Counted from the stretch's first letter, positions 45,057-57,800 are shown. The stretch: 64,000 nucleotides of DNA from Marasmius tenuissimus (GCA_029532415.1 JAQOTA010000033.1:620001-684000), one strand, 5' to 3'. Notes: a model not told the origin generated them from the sequence alone. Translations and numbers: made by a program.

Positions 45057-46429
45057 CTTTGGCCTTGTAAGATTGCTGTATCGTCGGAGTCGGTTTCACT
45101 GGTTCGTGCTGAAACATGTTCACGAATACTTGTTCTTTTATCTTCTTACAATCCAGAGTTGGTACCATATCAAGCTATATGGGTTGCAATGCTTCGGTCT
45201 GGCGAGATAAAGTAGCCGTGGTTTTGAAAGCAGGTCATATAACCCATTCCTGGTAGTGTAATTTGCGGTAGGTTGCTGCGTAACGAGGTCTGTGTTGGGT
45301 TGGCATAACGGTTTGAGACGCGATTTATCGTGGAGCTTGAGGTTATCTAGGGTTTTCCGCCTTTTTTTTTTGCTTGGGTGACACGAAGAGAGATAGTATA
45401 GGAAATGTTCCCAAGAGTCTGGAAGGCCATGGTGGTTTGGGAATGGAGGCGTTTGTTTGGCATTGTCTGGCAACAGTCGAATGTGGCGGCATTTCGGGGG
45501 CGGCAATCACTCGGGAACCGACCACGACGTTCTCCGCCTTCATTCTGAGAGTAACTCATGAATGAGTGGTCCTCAATTCCGCTATTTCCGAGCTTTATTA
45601 CCCCCTTGATTAACATATGCGATCACTGGCCCTCGAGACCCAAAAATACTTCGCTGGCGGATTGGGTTCAATTGGGAACTAGCGGTCCAATTTCGATTCC
45701 AAACTGGTGATATGGAACACTTTGGGATTCAATCTCTTAATAGTCGCAATACCGCTCTCGCAAGTAGCCACTGCAACATACTAAAACACCCAAGTCTATA
45801 ATGACTGCCACAGAACTGACTGGTAGGCCAGGCGTTGTAGCTCCAACCAAGTTCAATAAAATCCCTGGGACCATCGACTTCACGACGGGTCAGCTCAGGG
45901 CTCAAAGTCACTTGCAAAAGTGGGATGATTAGAATAAGTCATATGTATACAGTCAATACCTATGATTCTGATGTGTAGGTGGTGAAGGCAAGGCACTCCT
46001 GGATTGCCCTGCAAAGTGTATCCCCACGGGCGACAGTCCTTTGTCAAGGAGACCCGTATCTATATATACCACTGTCCTCCGTAGAGTACTACACGTACGA
46101 CTCTCATTGGTGCGTTCGTGGTAAGAATTACCCCAGATGGCCTCATTGAACATCCTCGATAAATTGTCCCGTCTTCAAATGCTGAGTCCATTTACTCCGC
46201 TTCGGCCGAATGGACAGCCAGGTTGACACGTATCGAGTATCATGAAATGGTGACCGTACTATAGCGATGACCAGAATGGCCGACACCGTTTGAAATTTGA
46301 GAAAGACGAGACTCCGAGTCAAGCCAAGAAGAACAAAATCGTTCGCGGGGAAATGGGTATACACATAACCGCAGAATACAAACGTAACCTAATTTACAGA
46401 ACACAACTTAGAGACAAAAAATTCGACTT
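45057..46429. other. Intergenic, nothing recognised
   Basis: This is the promoter side of the secreted protein and the downstream side of the first oxidase gene. Short minus-strand frames at 45138-45616 overlap each other in different frames and have no domain. A T9 run lies at 45362-45370. Confidence 0.45.
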
Positions 46430-47749
46430 TCACTCCATCTGGTGGGATACAGTCGCCTCAGAAGTGGTCCCCTTCGGCTTCACGTCTTGCAACGCCTCCT
46501 CGACTAGCTTCAGTACATCAGCTGCACATCCGAAGCTTAAACTCCATCCAGCACCTCCTTGTCCGTAAGAATGTACGATTCGGCTGGGAGGAGAGCCCAT
46601 GCCAAGGGATCGAAGTTCACGTTCGACACGAACATTGGTGCCTCTGAATGGCCGAAGACCTTGAGCAATAGGGTAGTCGGGGTCAATGAGCGCGTTCTTC
46701 AGCTCTGGAAGGAAAGCCTCGCAGTCGGCTTTCATGCGCTGCATGATAGGGGAGTCAAGGGTGAGGTCGAGCTCCCATTCGTGTGATTCGGCGAAGCCTG
46801 TATGGGTCAAATTGTCAGGTCCGATTCACACTCTGAGTAGATTGAAGAACGAGCCTCCCATGATCAGGATATCGTCATTCCTGGGAACAAGGAACACAAT
46901 CTCGTTGTTTCTGGATGCATCGGCAGAGATAGTCATCGAAGCGTCAATCTTGGGGAAGCGCTTGCCGTCGTTGATGAGTCGAATAAGTCCCCCCCGGAGA
47001 GGATAGCATGACTCGTCGGAGGCGAGTTCAAGTCCGGCAAGACCCGTGCAGTTAACGATAGCGTCTACTCCCCATTTCTCCCGCAAGCTCGTCTCCTGCC
47101 GTAAGAGATCACCGTGGACAGTCTCGGTATGCATCTTCGCGCCCTTGGCTTTCACGAGGTTCATAAGCCAACCCATAGCCTGGTCGGTGTCGATGACCGG
47201 AGCTATAATCTCATAGGCGTCAACACCCCCATGCTCCGGATCAATCCTACGCTTCTCGATGAGCTCCTTCCCTCCGTGGTTGAACCCAATAACGCCACTC
47301 GCAGCAATCTCCTTCATCTTCCTCAACTGGACGTCGTCCTCCACGACAGGGTAGGGGAAATGAAACGCGCTGGGCAGCATCCTAACTCCAGAGGCCTTCG
47401 ACAGCTCCTCATCGGACGCGAGCTCGTTGAAGATGTGATAGGCGACCATACACCATCTCTTACTGTAATTTAGAGAGATAATATCGTTATGTTGACCGCA
47501 AACGGCTGGTGGGAACTCCCAGAGAGCGCCAGCAATTTGAGACGTGATGCGTTGTTCTTTGCCGTAGGAAGCCCAGTCCTTGGAAATTATGGTGACATTG
47601 TAACCCTTGTCGAGGAGGACCCAAGACGTTACGAGTCCAGTGACGCCTCCGCCTACGACCAGGACGTGCTTGGATCCAGATGTTGGCATAACGAGGGGTT
47701 CACCGAAAGGGGAGAGATCTCTCCACATAGTGAGCTTTCGTTGAGCCAT
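46430..47749 (-). CDS. D-amino-acid-oxidase-like FAD oxidoreductase, copy 1 (splice donor altered)
   Basis: This is a flavoenzyme of the DAAO family, which oxidises D-amino acids to 2-oxo acids with release of ammonia and H2O2. The ATG at 47749 gives MAQRKLTMWRDLSPFGEPLV, about 25 residues before the FAD loop VLVVGGGVTGLVTSWVLLDK (GGGxxG). Other family blocks are QIAGALWEFPP, INCTG-like IVNCTGLAG, YPLRGGLIRL and the C-terminal SRIVHSYGQGGAGWSLSFGC. The exons are 47749-46855 and 46797-46430, 420 codons. The single intron sits exactly where copy 2 has one of the same length (57 nt), but its donor is GGAG/GCTCGT instead of GGAG/GTGAGT. If GC is not used, translation stops soon after IMGG and the substrate-side C-terminal third is lost. 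No SKL-type peroxisome signal is seen; the end is SHQME. Whether the substrate is neutral or acidic D-amino acids cannot be told. Confidence 0.8.
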
Positions 47750-49171
47750 TGAGGTCGAGTGAGAATAATCTTAGGTGGGCTGGAGGTTGTTGGTTTACTG
47801 GTGAAGTTGGAGATTTTATCAGCTTTTTATACGGAGGCTGGTAGCAGTACGCAAGGTCGGAAAACAAGGAGGATGAGTATATTATGCGGCAAGGTCCACA
47901 TGCTGAAGGCCAGAAACCATCCCGTGTTGGCTATCAATCTTCGTTAGCCTGGGCAGGAGAAAATCATCTTCCTCTGAGCTCTCCAGACTCACCGTTGTAG
48001 ACCTGGGTTGACCAAGGATAAAGTCGCTTACGAGTTGGGCAACTACTTGGGTCATGACCCTCGACTGAGAGGTTCCCTCTCAAGTCCCACTCAACCTCGA
48101 CGAAAATAGAGCATGTCTTCCTTGATTTTCTGTGCATCGGAGGATGTGAGTGGCGTTGATCGTCACCCGGGAGATACACTTGCGCACCATTCCGGTCTGG
48201 TTCACCTCCCCGAATTTCTGTTCATCGGAAAATACTAGTGGCACTGATCGCCACCCGGGAGATACTCTTGAACATCGTCCGGGTCTAGTTCACCTCCCTC
48301 CGAGGAACTCGATGTAGAGAGTAGATTTTCCGAATGCCAGAATGATAGCGATTGATCAAATTCCACTCTGTATAAGTGAAGTCGGTGGTAGTCCATGATC
48401 CGCTTTTATGAAAGGATCTGATTGTAGAATACAGTATGATTGTCGTTAACAGAGGGAGATTCAACCTCCAGACTTGAGAACCCACACATGCGCATCCCCA
48501 GCACAAGCCATCGGAGTTTAAGGCCGGATTGGCAGTCGACAGTCGTGAAAACGTCCAAGATCGGCAGACCGTTTAAGCTTTCCGATCTACACTCTACACG
48601 CAAGAGTAGATACCGAGTTGCGATTCTTCCGGAGGTTTGTCAGGGAGATAAAATGTATAGGCGCTGCGGATGCCACCCCAGGGCCCAGGCTGGTTTGCGA
48701 ACGACTATCGCACGTCGACACCGGCCGAATGCTCTTGTGAAGGGAGTTCGATGTGACTACGAGCCATCTGGCCGATGAGTGGCCTGGTTCTGAAGAACGA
48801 GGATAGACCAAGAACGAGACGAAACGACGGAGGCTCATGGATGTTAGAGAATGGAAGAGAGTGAAAAAAGCGGTTGGATTTTGGATATAATTACCGAGCG
48901 GTAATCTAAACTCTAGCACTTGGCGCCGTCAGATGAGCCCACTGGAAACGTCTCCGGCCTACGAGAGACACTTGGCCCAAGGCGAGACAATGTAGCGCCG
49001 AGATATTGACGCAAGGTTGGGTAGGCTAAAAGCATAGCCCTAGCGGGGTAGATGGAGGTCGCGAGGGAGGAAAAGGATGGAATATTATACACAGGAAATA
49101 CACGGAGAAGGGTACCTTAGGTTTCTAGCGAGGGTAAAGTGTCCATATCGTAGGGTCTAGTGCTTCTTCTC
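47750..49171. other. Spacer between the two oxidase genes
   Basis: This 1.4 kb separates the tandem copies. It holds an 89-bp tandem duplication (48127-48299) and otherwise no supported gene. The proximal 100 bp upstream of 47749 resembles the matching position upstream of 50509 (GAGGTTGTTGGTTTACTGGTGA against GAGGTTGGTTGGTTCGATGGTGA), so some promoter sequence was copied with the gene. Confidence 0.55.
48127..48299 (+). repeat. 89-bp tandem duplication
   Basis: Two units start with TTCTGTGCATCGGAGGATG (48127) and TTCTGTTCATCGGAAAATA (48216). They share CACCCGGGAGATAC and GGTTCACCTCCC-type segments at the same offset. Divergence is about 15-20 percent by eye, so it is not recent. Confidence 0.75.
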
Positions 49172-50509
49172 TCAGCAATAATAGACGGGCTTGCACTGTG
49201 TCGGCTGAGGTACAGTCGCCGAAGTCGTTCCCTTGGGCTTCGCACCCTGTAGCGCCTCCTCGACCAGCTTCAAAACGTCCCCTGCACATCCGAAGCTCAA
49301 ACTCCAGCCAGCACCTCCGTGTCCGTATGAATGAACGATTCGGCTTGGATCGGAACCGTTTCCGAGCGATCGCAACTCACGTTCGACACGGATGTTGGTA
49401 CCTCTGAAGGGCCGAAGACCTTGAGCAACGGGGTAGTCGGGGTCCATGCGGGCGTTCTTGAGTTCGGGGAGGAAAGCTTCGCAGCGATCCTTCATGCGCT
49501 GCATGACGGGCGACTCGAGGGTGAGGTCGAGGTTCCATTCGTTAGGTTCGGTAAAGCCTGTCATCGGGTCAATTCGTCAATTCTGTTTTGTGCTCACGTC
49601 AGTCGAACACTCACCTCCCATGAGCAGGATGTTGTCGCTTCTGGGTACGATGAACACGATCTCATTCTTCCTCGACGCATCAGCGGAGATGGTCATTGCA
49701 GCGTCGATCTTGGGGAAGTTTCTCCCGTCGTTGATGAGTCGAATGAGACCACCGCGAATGGGGTAACACGAGTCGTCGGCGGCGACCTCAGCACCGGCAA
49801 TACCAGTACAGTTGATGATGGCGTCTGCTCCCCACTTCTCCCGCAAACTCGCCTCCTGCTGCAAAAGGTCACCATGAACGGTCTCGGTGTGCATCTTCGC
49901 GCCCTTGGCTTTTACGAGATCCATGAGCCAACTCATAGCCTGGTCAGTATCAATGACGGGAGCCATGATTTCGTATGCATCGACACCCCCATGCTCCGGA
50001 TCAATCCTCCGCTTCTCAATGAGTGACTTCCCGCCGTGGTTAAATCCGACAACCCCGCTGGCCGCGATTTCTTGCATCTTCTCTCTCTGGAAGTCGTCAT
50101 CCATAACCGGGTCTGGGAAGTAGAAAGCGCTGGGCATCATCCTAACGCCCGACGCCTTCGACAGTTTCTCGTCGGATGCGATCTGGTTCCAGATGTGGTA
50201 GGCGACCATACACCATTTTTTACTGTGTTGTAAGGAGATCTTGTCGGTGTGCTGACCACAGACGGCGGGTGGATACTCCCAGAGAGCACCGGCGATTTGG
50301 GATGCGATACGTTGCTCCTTGCCGTAGGAAGCCCATTCCTTCGAGATGACGGTGACGGTGTAACCCTTGTCGAGAAGGGTCCAAGAGGTAGTAAGACCGA
50401 TGACGCCTCCGCCAACAACGAGAATGTTCTTGGACTCTGCAGTTGGTTTGACGAGAGGTTCGGAAAGAGGGGAGATATCTCTCCAGATGGTAAGGCTCGG
50501 CTGGGACAT
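49172..50509 (-). CDS. D-amino-acid-oxidase-like FAD oxidoreductase, copy 2
   Basis: This is the tandem paralogue of the 46430-47749 gene, clearly alike along the whole length. The ATG at 50509 gives MSQPSLTIWRDISPLSEPLV, then the FAD loop ILVVGGGVIGLTTSWTLLDK, QIAGALWEYPPAVCGQ, IINCTGIAG, YPIRGGLIRLINDG and SRIVHSYGHGGAGWSLSFGC. The exons are 50509-49615 and 49557-49172, 426 codons, with a standard GTGAGT donor. The glycine-rich HSYGHGG near the C-terminus matches the family's HNYGxGG flavin-contact signature. The tail ends PVYYC with no peroxisome tripeptide, whereas many fungal DAAOs end in SKL-like signals, so a cytosolic enzyme is possible. An N-terminal extension of about 25 residues precedes the first beta strand. 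Confidence 0.85.
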
Positions 50510-52438
50510 CGCTGAGTAGAAGTGATGTAGTGAGAGAGGTTGGTTGGTTCGATGGTGAACTTGGAGGCTCCCTGGAGCTTAAGTACGCGCCCTTGGAATA
50601 ATCGAAAGGCTGGGAGGTCGCAGCTGCCTCAAGGATCACCATGGAGTCCTTGGCCTCACAGGAAAAGCGTACATCCCTCTCAGCTCCTTGGATCATAACG
50701 AAGGATGGTGCCATATGCAAAACGTTGACCGAAATTACATTCGGTTTCGCCTTCGCGCACCCGGGTCTAGGGTCTCGACCAGGAAAAGTCCTCAGCGGGT
50801 TCCAATGATCAGTCTCGACGCAAGGATGGCGTGCCGCTTGTTTCTATTCATCGAACGTCAGTGAACTTGATCATCTTCCCGAGCGGGTATGCTTGCCTGT
50901 CATTCATCCCCCACTTGCCTCCCACAAGAATCTTGCTGAGGGAGAGTATTCGGAGGGCGGTAACGTGCCAAGGATCAAAAGTGAATTCAAGAGTACGTTC
51001 TCGCGGAGCTTGCGAAGGATTGTTCAGTGGTTGCATGGGCAGCCCAGGCCGCGTGGAAATGAAGTGGGCTACGAGAGCAGCTGCCACACTCGTAGGTCGT
51101 GCAGGGCTCACAGATCCGAGGAAAGAGGACTGTCATTTCATATGGGTAGAACAGCTAGACTTGACGTCGGATTTCTACGAGTTGAACAAAGATGAGTGTC
51201 AGAACTCGAGTGTTACCAGCGCGGTACCCACCTGAACGCCTATTCCGTCCTTTCTTCCTCTTAAAGATGACCTCAGTGGAGCCCTAACCATGTATAAGAG
51301 CTATGAGCTCCTTGACAACAATTCAACTGAGCTCATTGACTAATGTCTGGGTGGGTTATAGCTGCCGTCGTCAAGGACTGGAATTTCGTTCGCTATTCAA
51401 GCGTGACAACGACCATTCAACGAGTAGAGGGTAACTACAGAAAGAAAAGTAATGAGCGCGATTTCAATGCGCAAGAAACACTCCAGAGAGTCGGAGAACT
51501 CACACATTTTTTGATCACCTTTTGGCGTGGTGGTCAACGTCGTTTCGGTCAAATTTGAGAACAATCTGGATCCAGGAAGGCTGGTAATGCGCCAAGAGAT
51601 ACGGGGGCCTCAGGGACGAGATTTAGATATACAGAATATCCAGAAGAGAGGAAAATTTGTCGCTGTGGACAGTCGAACGTGTGAGCTCCATAATACTAAG
51701 GGAAATTGAGGGTCGTCGACGTGATGGAGAAGTCCAACATTGTGGGCTTACGAAGCTGCGCTTACGCCGCTCTCGAGTCCGGTCCGGCCGGCCGCTCAGA
51801 TCCCGATATTGTCTTCGCTGTTTGCAGCTTGTCCTCAACCATCATGTCTATGGTCCAAAGGCCCAGGCCGCCAGGTCCAACTCGAATGCCGCCAACTCTT
51901 GCAGCAACCATACGCTCTCCAGAAACGTGTCGGCCAGGACGAATACAAAACCTGCCCAGGTGCTTGATTTCATGGATGCTGAATATCGAAGGAGTAAATG
52001 TTTCAGCAGTCAGCTGGCCTCATTCACATTCTCAAAGGCAATAAATCAGAATGAAAACTTCAACTGGTATCGAAGGATATAAGGCTCATAAGTTGTACAG
52101 AACATCATAAAAGGACCGTGGCCCCGTAGAAGCTCCCAGCAGCAACGAAATCTCGCGGAACACGGAAAAAGTCGTTCAGTAACTTTCGCTCTGAGTTCGG
52201 AAGCTCTATCGGGATCGGCTCAGCGGCTCATCAAAGCTGAACTTGCTCTAATTGTGCAAATAGCAAAGTTGAGTTATTCCCGCTCACGTTTTGTCGATCA
52301 AGTACTAATCATTAATCAGATATTCTTCCGAACTGCAACCAACATCTACGGGTCACTGAAAGTAACGTATATATTCCCCTGACGCCTCTAACCAAGCCCT
52401 TGTCAGCCTGCTTCCTTTCGTCGCAAGAAAGCCTTACC
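50510..52438. other. About 1.9 kb without a supported gene
   Basis: The oxidase promoter side is at the left. Frames at 50831-51235 and 51657-52082 overlap others and show no domain. I see no repeat or RNA. Confidence 0.45.
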
Positions 52439-52766
52439 TCAAGGACGATCGGAATGACCGCCAGCTCCACGACTGGAGCAGCGTTTGACCATAGCACCGG
52501 TGTCAACGCTGTTTCCTGGAGGTCCGGAGTTGGGAGAGCAATATTTGAACAGCTCGTTGAAGAACGCCTTATGGTTCACGGCACAGCAGTCCTTTGTCAC
52601 TTGGCAGTTGGTACTTCCACCGCCGTCTTTGTTGTTCGTGCAGGCCATGACACCGCCTGAAAGAAGGTTTGGAGGCAATATCGAGGCTATAGAACAAGCA
52701 AATACGTCAGCCGAGGATAGATGTGGCGAGGATAGCTTGTGCAAGGACGAGAATAGAGAAACGCAT
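52439..52766 (-). CDS. Small secreted Cys-rich protein
   Basis: The ATG at 52766 gives a signal peptide, MRFSILVLAQAILATSILG. Joined across an intron that ends CTTTCAG, the mature part reads GVMACTNNKDGGGSTNCQVT, KDCCAVNHKAFFNELFKYC, SPNSGPPGNSVDTGAMVKRC and a SSRGAGGHS end. It has six Cys including a CC pair. The pattern (DCC, FFNELFKYC, GNSVDTGAMVKRC) is one I associate with small secreted proteins of agaricomycetes; role unknown, possibly effector- or wall-related. The exon-1 donor in frame is CTCG/GCTGAC, with GC instead of GT; unspliced, the reading stops at TGA right after SILG. About 85 aa if spliced. Confidence 0.65.
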
Positions 52767-54137
52767 GATAAAGTTCGTGGTTGTCGTCTCGTCGTTCGAG
52801 GTATGGATGTAGGAGTTTGATATCGACTCTCTGCCCTCGTTCGACCTCTTTTCTACTTTGGGTGGTTTCAGGTTCTCGATCACAACTATGTCACATCGGA
52901 GACTCTCGATGGAGCAGTTAATTCCAACTCACGAAGCGTCGGGCGTTGCGGTCTCAATTCGTGGAGCTCCCCTCAGCGGTCTACAAAAACTCAGGGTGAG
53001 CATTTATTCGATAAATACGACTGGTAGCGCGCCCGTGGAGCGCTTTCTCTGCCTCTTCGACACTGGCGATAGACGTCACTGAACTACTCAATGCAGGAAC
53101 GATTCCCCTTGTTGTGCTACACTCCACCATCCAAGCCTATGCGCGTTTCGACTGAGCTAGTGAAACTGCTATAGCGAGACGCTGCAATGAGGCCCCGTTA
53201 CATAGCACGAGTTCCCCGCCGTTCGAGATCTTTCGTTTCGTCATCTGTGGAAGCAAAAAGAGATATGCTATATTATTGTTCATCCTTTGCTCTATGCTTC
53301 ACGGTGAGATTCCTTTCCTTGATCATGGAATAAACGAGAAATTTGTAGGCTGAGTATCTACGTACAGTTTCGGCGGTAATATCTGGTATTTGGGGCCTGA
53401 AGATATCGGTTTCTTCCTACGCCAACCCGTTGAAGCCGCTGCCCTCCGAGGCGCTAATTCTGAAGAACTTTAGTGTGGCTTGTGTGTGCTCGCACCTCTT
53501 CGTCAATCTACTTCTGAGTCTTACCATTGGTGAGCTGAAGATCGGGCTAACGCGTACTTTCAACAGCACAAAGTATCTTATGGCCAGATACGCCGCAGGC
53601 TTGGTCGGAGCACGCCGAGAAGGTTCACCATGATCGCAAGACTCACATTAGCAGTGGTTTTCCACAGTTCATACGCTTTTTCCCGTACTAAAGTTGGTTT
53701 AGAATTGAATCATGCCTGCTGTATGTCGTGGCGTGGATTGTGTACATCGTTTTAGGAGTCTACGACGATTACAGCATGGTCACTCTGGGATCGGTTCCAG
53801 ATTGAGGTAGTGTTTGATACTCGTTCCCTCCGAGCTCCTAGCTTATCACTAAGCTTTTACATTGTTTAGAACAATGCTCCTCGAACACTTCTGATTGTCC
53901 GTGCAAATATCAAGCGTGAGGGATCGAAGGAAGATCTAAGATAGCTCCCGCAACTCTCGGCTTACCTAGCCATATACAAGCTTGTAATCGAGTAAGGGGA
54001 GCTATACTACTTGCCAATGTGGCGGTAGAATTATCATTGATAAACGCCCACAGCCTAGGGCCAGGGGGCGATAGACTTGGCCGAAGGTGGCATGTTTTAA
54101 CATATATGACGGACCATGTGGACTCACCCGTTATCCA
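52767..54137. other. Intergenic, no gene supported
   Basis: Short plus-strand frames at 52858-53082 and 53430-53633 have no domain. This stretch lies between the secreted protein and the tRNA gene. Confidence 0.45.
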
Positions 54138-54228
54138 TCCCTCTTAGCTCAGTGGTAGAGCGCTTCACTAGTATAGAATCCTACGTTCCGACTATGAAGA
54201 GGTCAGTCGTTCAAGTCGGCTAGAGGGA
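54138..54228 (+). tRNA. tRNA-Thr (AGT) with a 20-nt intron
   Basis: The 91-nt gene folds into a full cloverleaf. Acceptor arms are TCCCTCT (54138-54144) and AGAGGGA (54222-54228). The D-arm is GCTCAGTGGTAGAGC. The anticodon stem CTTCA pairs with TGAAG, and the loop CTAGTAT has anticodon AGT (Thr). A 20-nt insert lies just 3' of the anticodon, the canonical tRNA intron site. The T-arm is AGTCG-TTCAAGT-CGGCT. Without the intron the tRNA is 71 nt. The D-arm and T-arm double as the internal A and B boxes for RNA polymerase III. Confidence 0.92.
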
Positions 54229-54866
54229 AATAACTCGGGTATGGTTATTCTTATTTTTGTTATACTTTCCTCCAAAGGAGCAAGGCTTCGGCACCGAGCA
54301 ATTATCTATCTTGGAGCACAGAAGCGTCAAGAAATAAGAAGACCTGAGCGATATATCACGATCTTGATATATTGCCCAGGTCAGCCGACCAAGACATTCA
54401 CCAGTTCCCGCTGTGAGTAGGTATATGACAGTTGAAAGTAGTATGGGTCGTCAAGCCGATACGTATAGAACGAACCGGAACCAGATCAGAATGGAAGACC
54501 ACGCCGAGCACACCCTTTACTAGGCGGCCTTCCGTGCCAAACGGGGAGGTACTACTACTTTCATCCCATTTCTCTTAGGCCATCCGCGCCCATACATCAC
54601 TGGCTCACTACTGGCACCGTTGCCCCCATCTATAGAGGCTGTACTCGCCCCCATGATGTCTATCCAGCCATGAAAAGGGAGGTGCCACATTCAACCGCGA
54701 TCTCGCAATCCCTCAAGCAGAATCCACAATACTTCGAGAGGCAAGCCCAACAACTATAGCTCACCGCTCTAGCTCATGCAGTCACCTTCCTACATCTACT
54801 CCTCGTGTGATGCAGACGAGTTTTGATATTTCGTTTGTGTATGCCGCTGCTTCAAAATCCTATTCA
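54229..54866. other. Spacer between the tRNA and the membrane-protein gene
   Basis: Apart from the T5 terminator I see nothing. A short inverted repeat, GATATATCACGATCTTGATATATTGC, occurs at 54350-54375. Confidence 0.4.
54254..54258 (+). terminator. Pol III terminator of the tRNA gene
   Basis: A T5 run 26 bp after the tRNA end is a typical RNA polymerase III stop. Confidence 0.7.
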
Positions 54867-57800
54867 TCAACGAGAGTTACTAGGACTGTTAAGACGATAC
54901 ATCGAAAAGCTGTCGTTCAGATGGTCTCCAGCACAGACTTCATCATTATTATCGGGGCCCGGGTTGGGGCCGCCAATGTCGAGAACTTCGCCTATCGCCG
55001 ATTCTTCTGGTGTCGTCCCGTCTCTGTAGTTCAACACGATCTCCCTGAAGGAGACCTCGCTCTCGATTGCAGTCCCCGATGCCACACGTACAATGATTAG
55101 CGTAGATGCAATGCCCTATATCCGAAGTGTTCCTGAATTGAATCATGCATGAAATGGATACGGGAGACTCACCATGACAGGAACTAACATCGAGTATACG
55201 AAACTTGTTGCCAAGTTAAGGCCAACGTGCAATTTGATCAGCGCGGGATCCGTCCAACGGTTTTCTGGACGCGGAACGCACGCGAACGTGCAGAAAGGCA
55301 TACCATAAGTGAGAAAATATGAGGTCAGCATCATGGCCGTGTAGATGGATAAAATAAATGGATAAAGGAGACCCGATTCGAGCCTGCATATTTCGAGGAA
55401 GGAGATTGTTTAAGTTCGACGAGAACCTTTTTAGTTTTTACTCACGATGCGTGAACGGCTAATCTATGGATCCTTTCGAAGGAGCGTTCCATTTCCCCAG
55501 TAGCAATTCGGTGATAGATGAGCAGAATTCTTCCAGCTGTAAAAACAGGTGAATCAACGCAAAGTCAAGACCTAAAATCTATCCCTGACCTATCAGGGTC
55601 GTCATTAGGACATTGGTACATAGGCTTCCGATCGCGAAGGAGAGGAGGAGTATTGATTGCGGTTTCAGGTTCCCATGGGATAAGTTTGAGTCCCAGGGCG
55701 CCTGAAGGACACTCTGAGAGACCCCGATAGGTAGATTTTCCGAACAGTCATCAACCTAGTATAGGTGTCAGACCCGCCTATAACAGGTGTAATAGCAACC
55801 TAAATAGGATGGCTATCAACCTATGGTTTGACCACGGATGGTTGGTTAGAATCTATCCTAATTTCAGCAAAATCTACCTATCGGTATTCAAATTATTAGT
55901 GGCACATATCAGGTTGATTTTCCGAACCTATAGGATGACTTTCAGCCCGACACTCAGACTGGTATAGGGTGATATCCTGTCCTCATCAGGTTCCTTTTTA
56001 TCCTATACCGCACGAGTTTCTAACCTATTCAGCGTTGATCCTCCATTCTGCAGATATGAATTGTGCGCACACGCTCCCAGGCCATTGGCATTGCAAAAGG
56101 ATACAGAAAAATCATTATTGGGGGACTCGAAAAGACGACAGGAGCTAATTATACATCTATCAGTACCTTGTATTCCCTTCTCCTTCCTCTTCTCAGAGCC
56201 CCACCCCGCCCTCGATGTACTATCAGTTCAAGAGATTGCTGCCCGTCCCATTTCCAGTGTGACGGTGTGACCCTGTCGCACGCCCAAACCTAGATAACTG
56301 AGAAGTGCTGTGAGCAATTCGAGAATCCGCGAAACGTAAGGAAGAACGTACATTCGGATGAACCTGGACTCAAGATTGGCGGTGTCGATTCGTGGTCCGC
56401 AGTGTCCGTGAGATTTATGAGTCCAATCGACAATAAGTAGTGAGGCTGTGAAGGTTAAAGAAAAAATGGGCATATGAGGTTACGAATCTGCGTATAGAAA
56501 ACCGCCGTTCAGTCTTAAATTGAATTTGTGAGGGAACAATGACACACCAGCTGCCATTTATTCCGTCAAGACCATAGGCCACATCCGCTCTCGCAAACCC
56601 TACAAACAACCCAAAAATCGTGACAGACCTACCAGCGTTGCCAGCAATGAATGATTGGTGACCGGGTGATTGGGTCAGTGTGATGGTCCTGAGAGCCGAG
56701 TGTGAAGCCACTCGGAACTTTCCGAAGAACTGTGCAGTTGTTCTCACACTGCTCTTTTTAATACACGCGGAGGACGGATTTGTTCTTCAAGCACAAGTTC
56801 GATCTGTGTTTTAATATTTGTATGTAGATCATGAAAATCAACTATCATGTAGTAAGTAGAACTGTTAGCAACTCGCCGCGCCAATCCATGAATGGTGCGG
56901 TGAAGCCACTTGAAATTTGGATCATCCTATCATGGTCCGACTATCAACCTAAGGTTCTGTCGAAACAAATGAGGAATTAACTAGCACAGAATAGGAAGAT
57001 CTAGTTCATCCTAATCCAAGAGAAATCCTGGGAAATCTTCCTAGGATAGGTTGCGGGCGGATATTCCGCCTACATCAGGTAGAAAATCTACCTATCTGGG
57101 TTTCACAGTGACAACGAAGCGATTGTTCAAACTTTCGGGAAAATCGACCATAGTCAGGTAGCCCACAACTGCGAGAACATCGTTATTCGGAGTCTAATAG
57201 TCGCATTGAGTGTATTCTGTATGGAGCAATCTCACCATTATTGATGAAACAGAGGATTCCCGGGAGAATGATAATTCGGACTCGACTTCCCCAAACGACA
57301 CAGCATCTCCAAAGCTACAGAATGACAGGAAAATGTCATAAGAGACACCAAGACCCAAGAATAGACTGGGATTTACCAGAATCACGTCCGTCACCAAGCT
57401 GAAAAGTGGAGAGGAGAGAACGATGTTTCAGTAGCTTCGATATGTGTAATTGTGGTATGTACATACTTTGAGGTTACCATGATTAGTTGCTGGGCGTGTT
57501 CTATTATCCTTGCAAAGCCATCAATGAGCGTGCGAGATGCTGGCGAGACGAAAAGTTGACAGACCCTTTATGGTGCCCCCAAGGATGTACTTTTTCCATC
57601 GTGGTTTGCCCGAACGCTCGGTAGTCAATCTGTTCCGGCCCAACGAGTATACCAACCGGGAGCATTGCAAGTTTGGAACCTTGTTCCCTAATACGGAGTG
57701 TATTACCAATGAAATAAGGAACATTTATGAGGGTATTCTTGATCGTGTACCCAAGGAAGGAGTTGGCTATGCTCAATAGAACAGTCGCTGTTGAAAAGAT

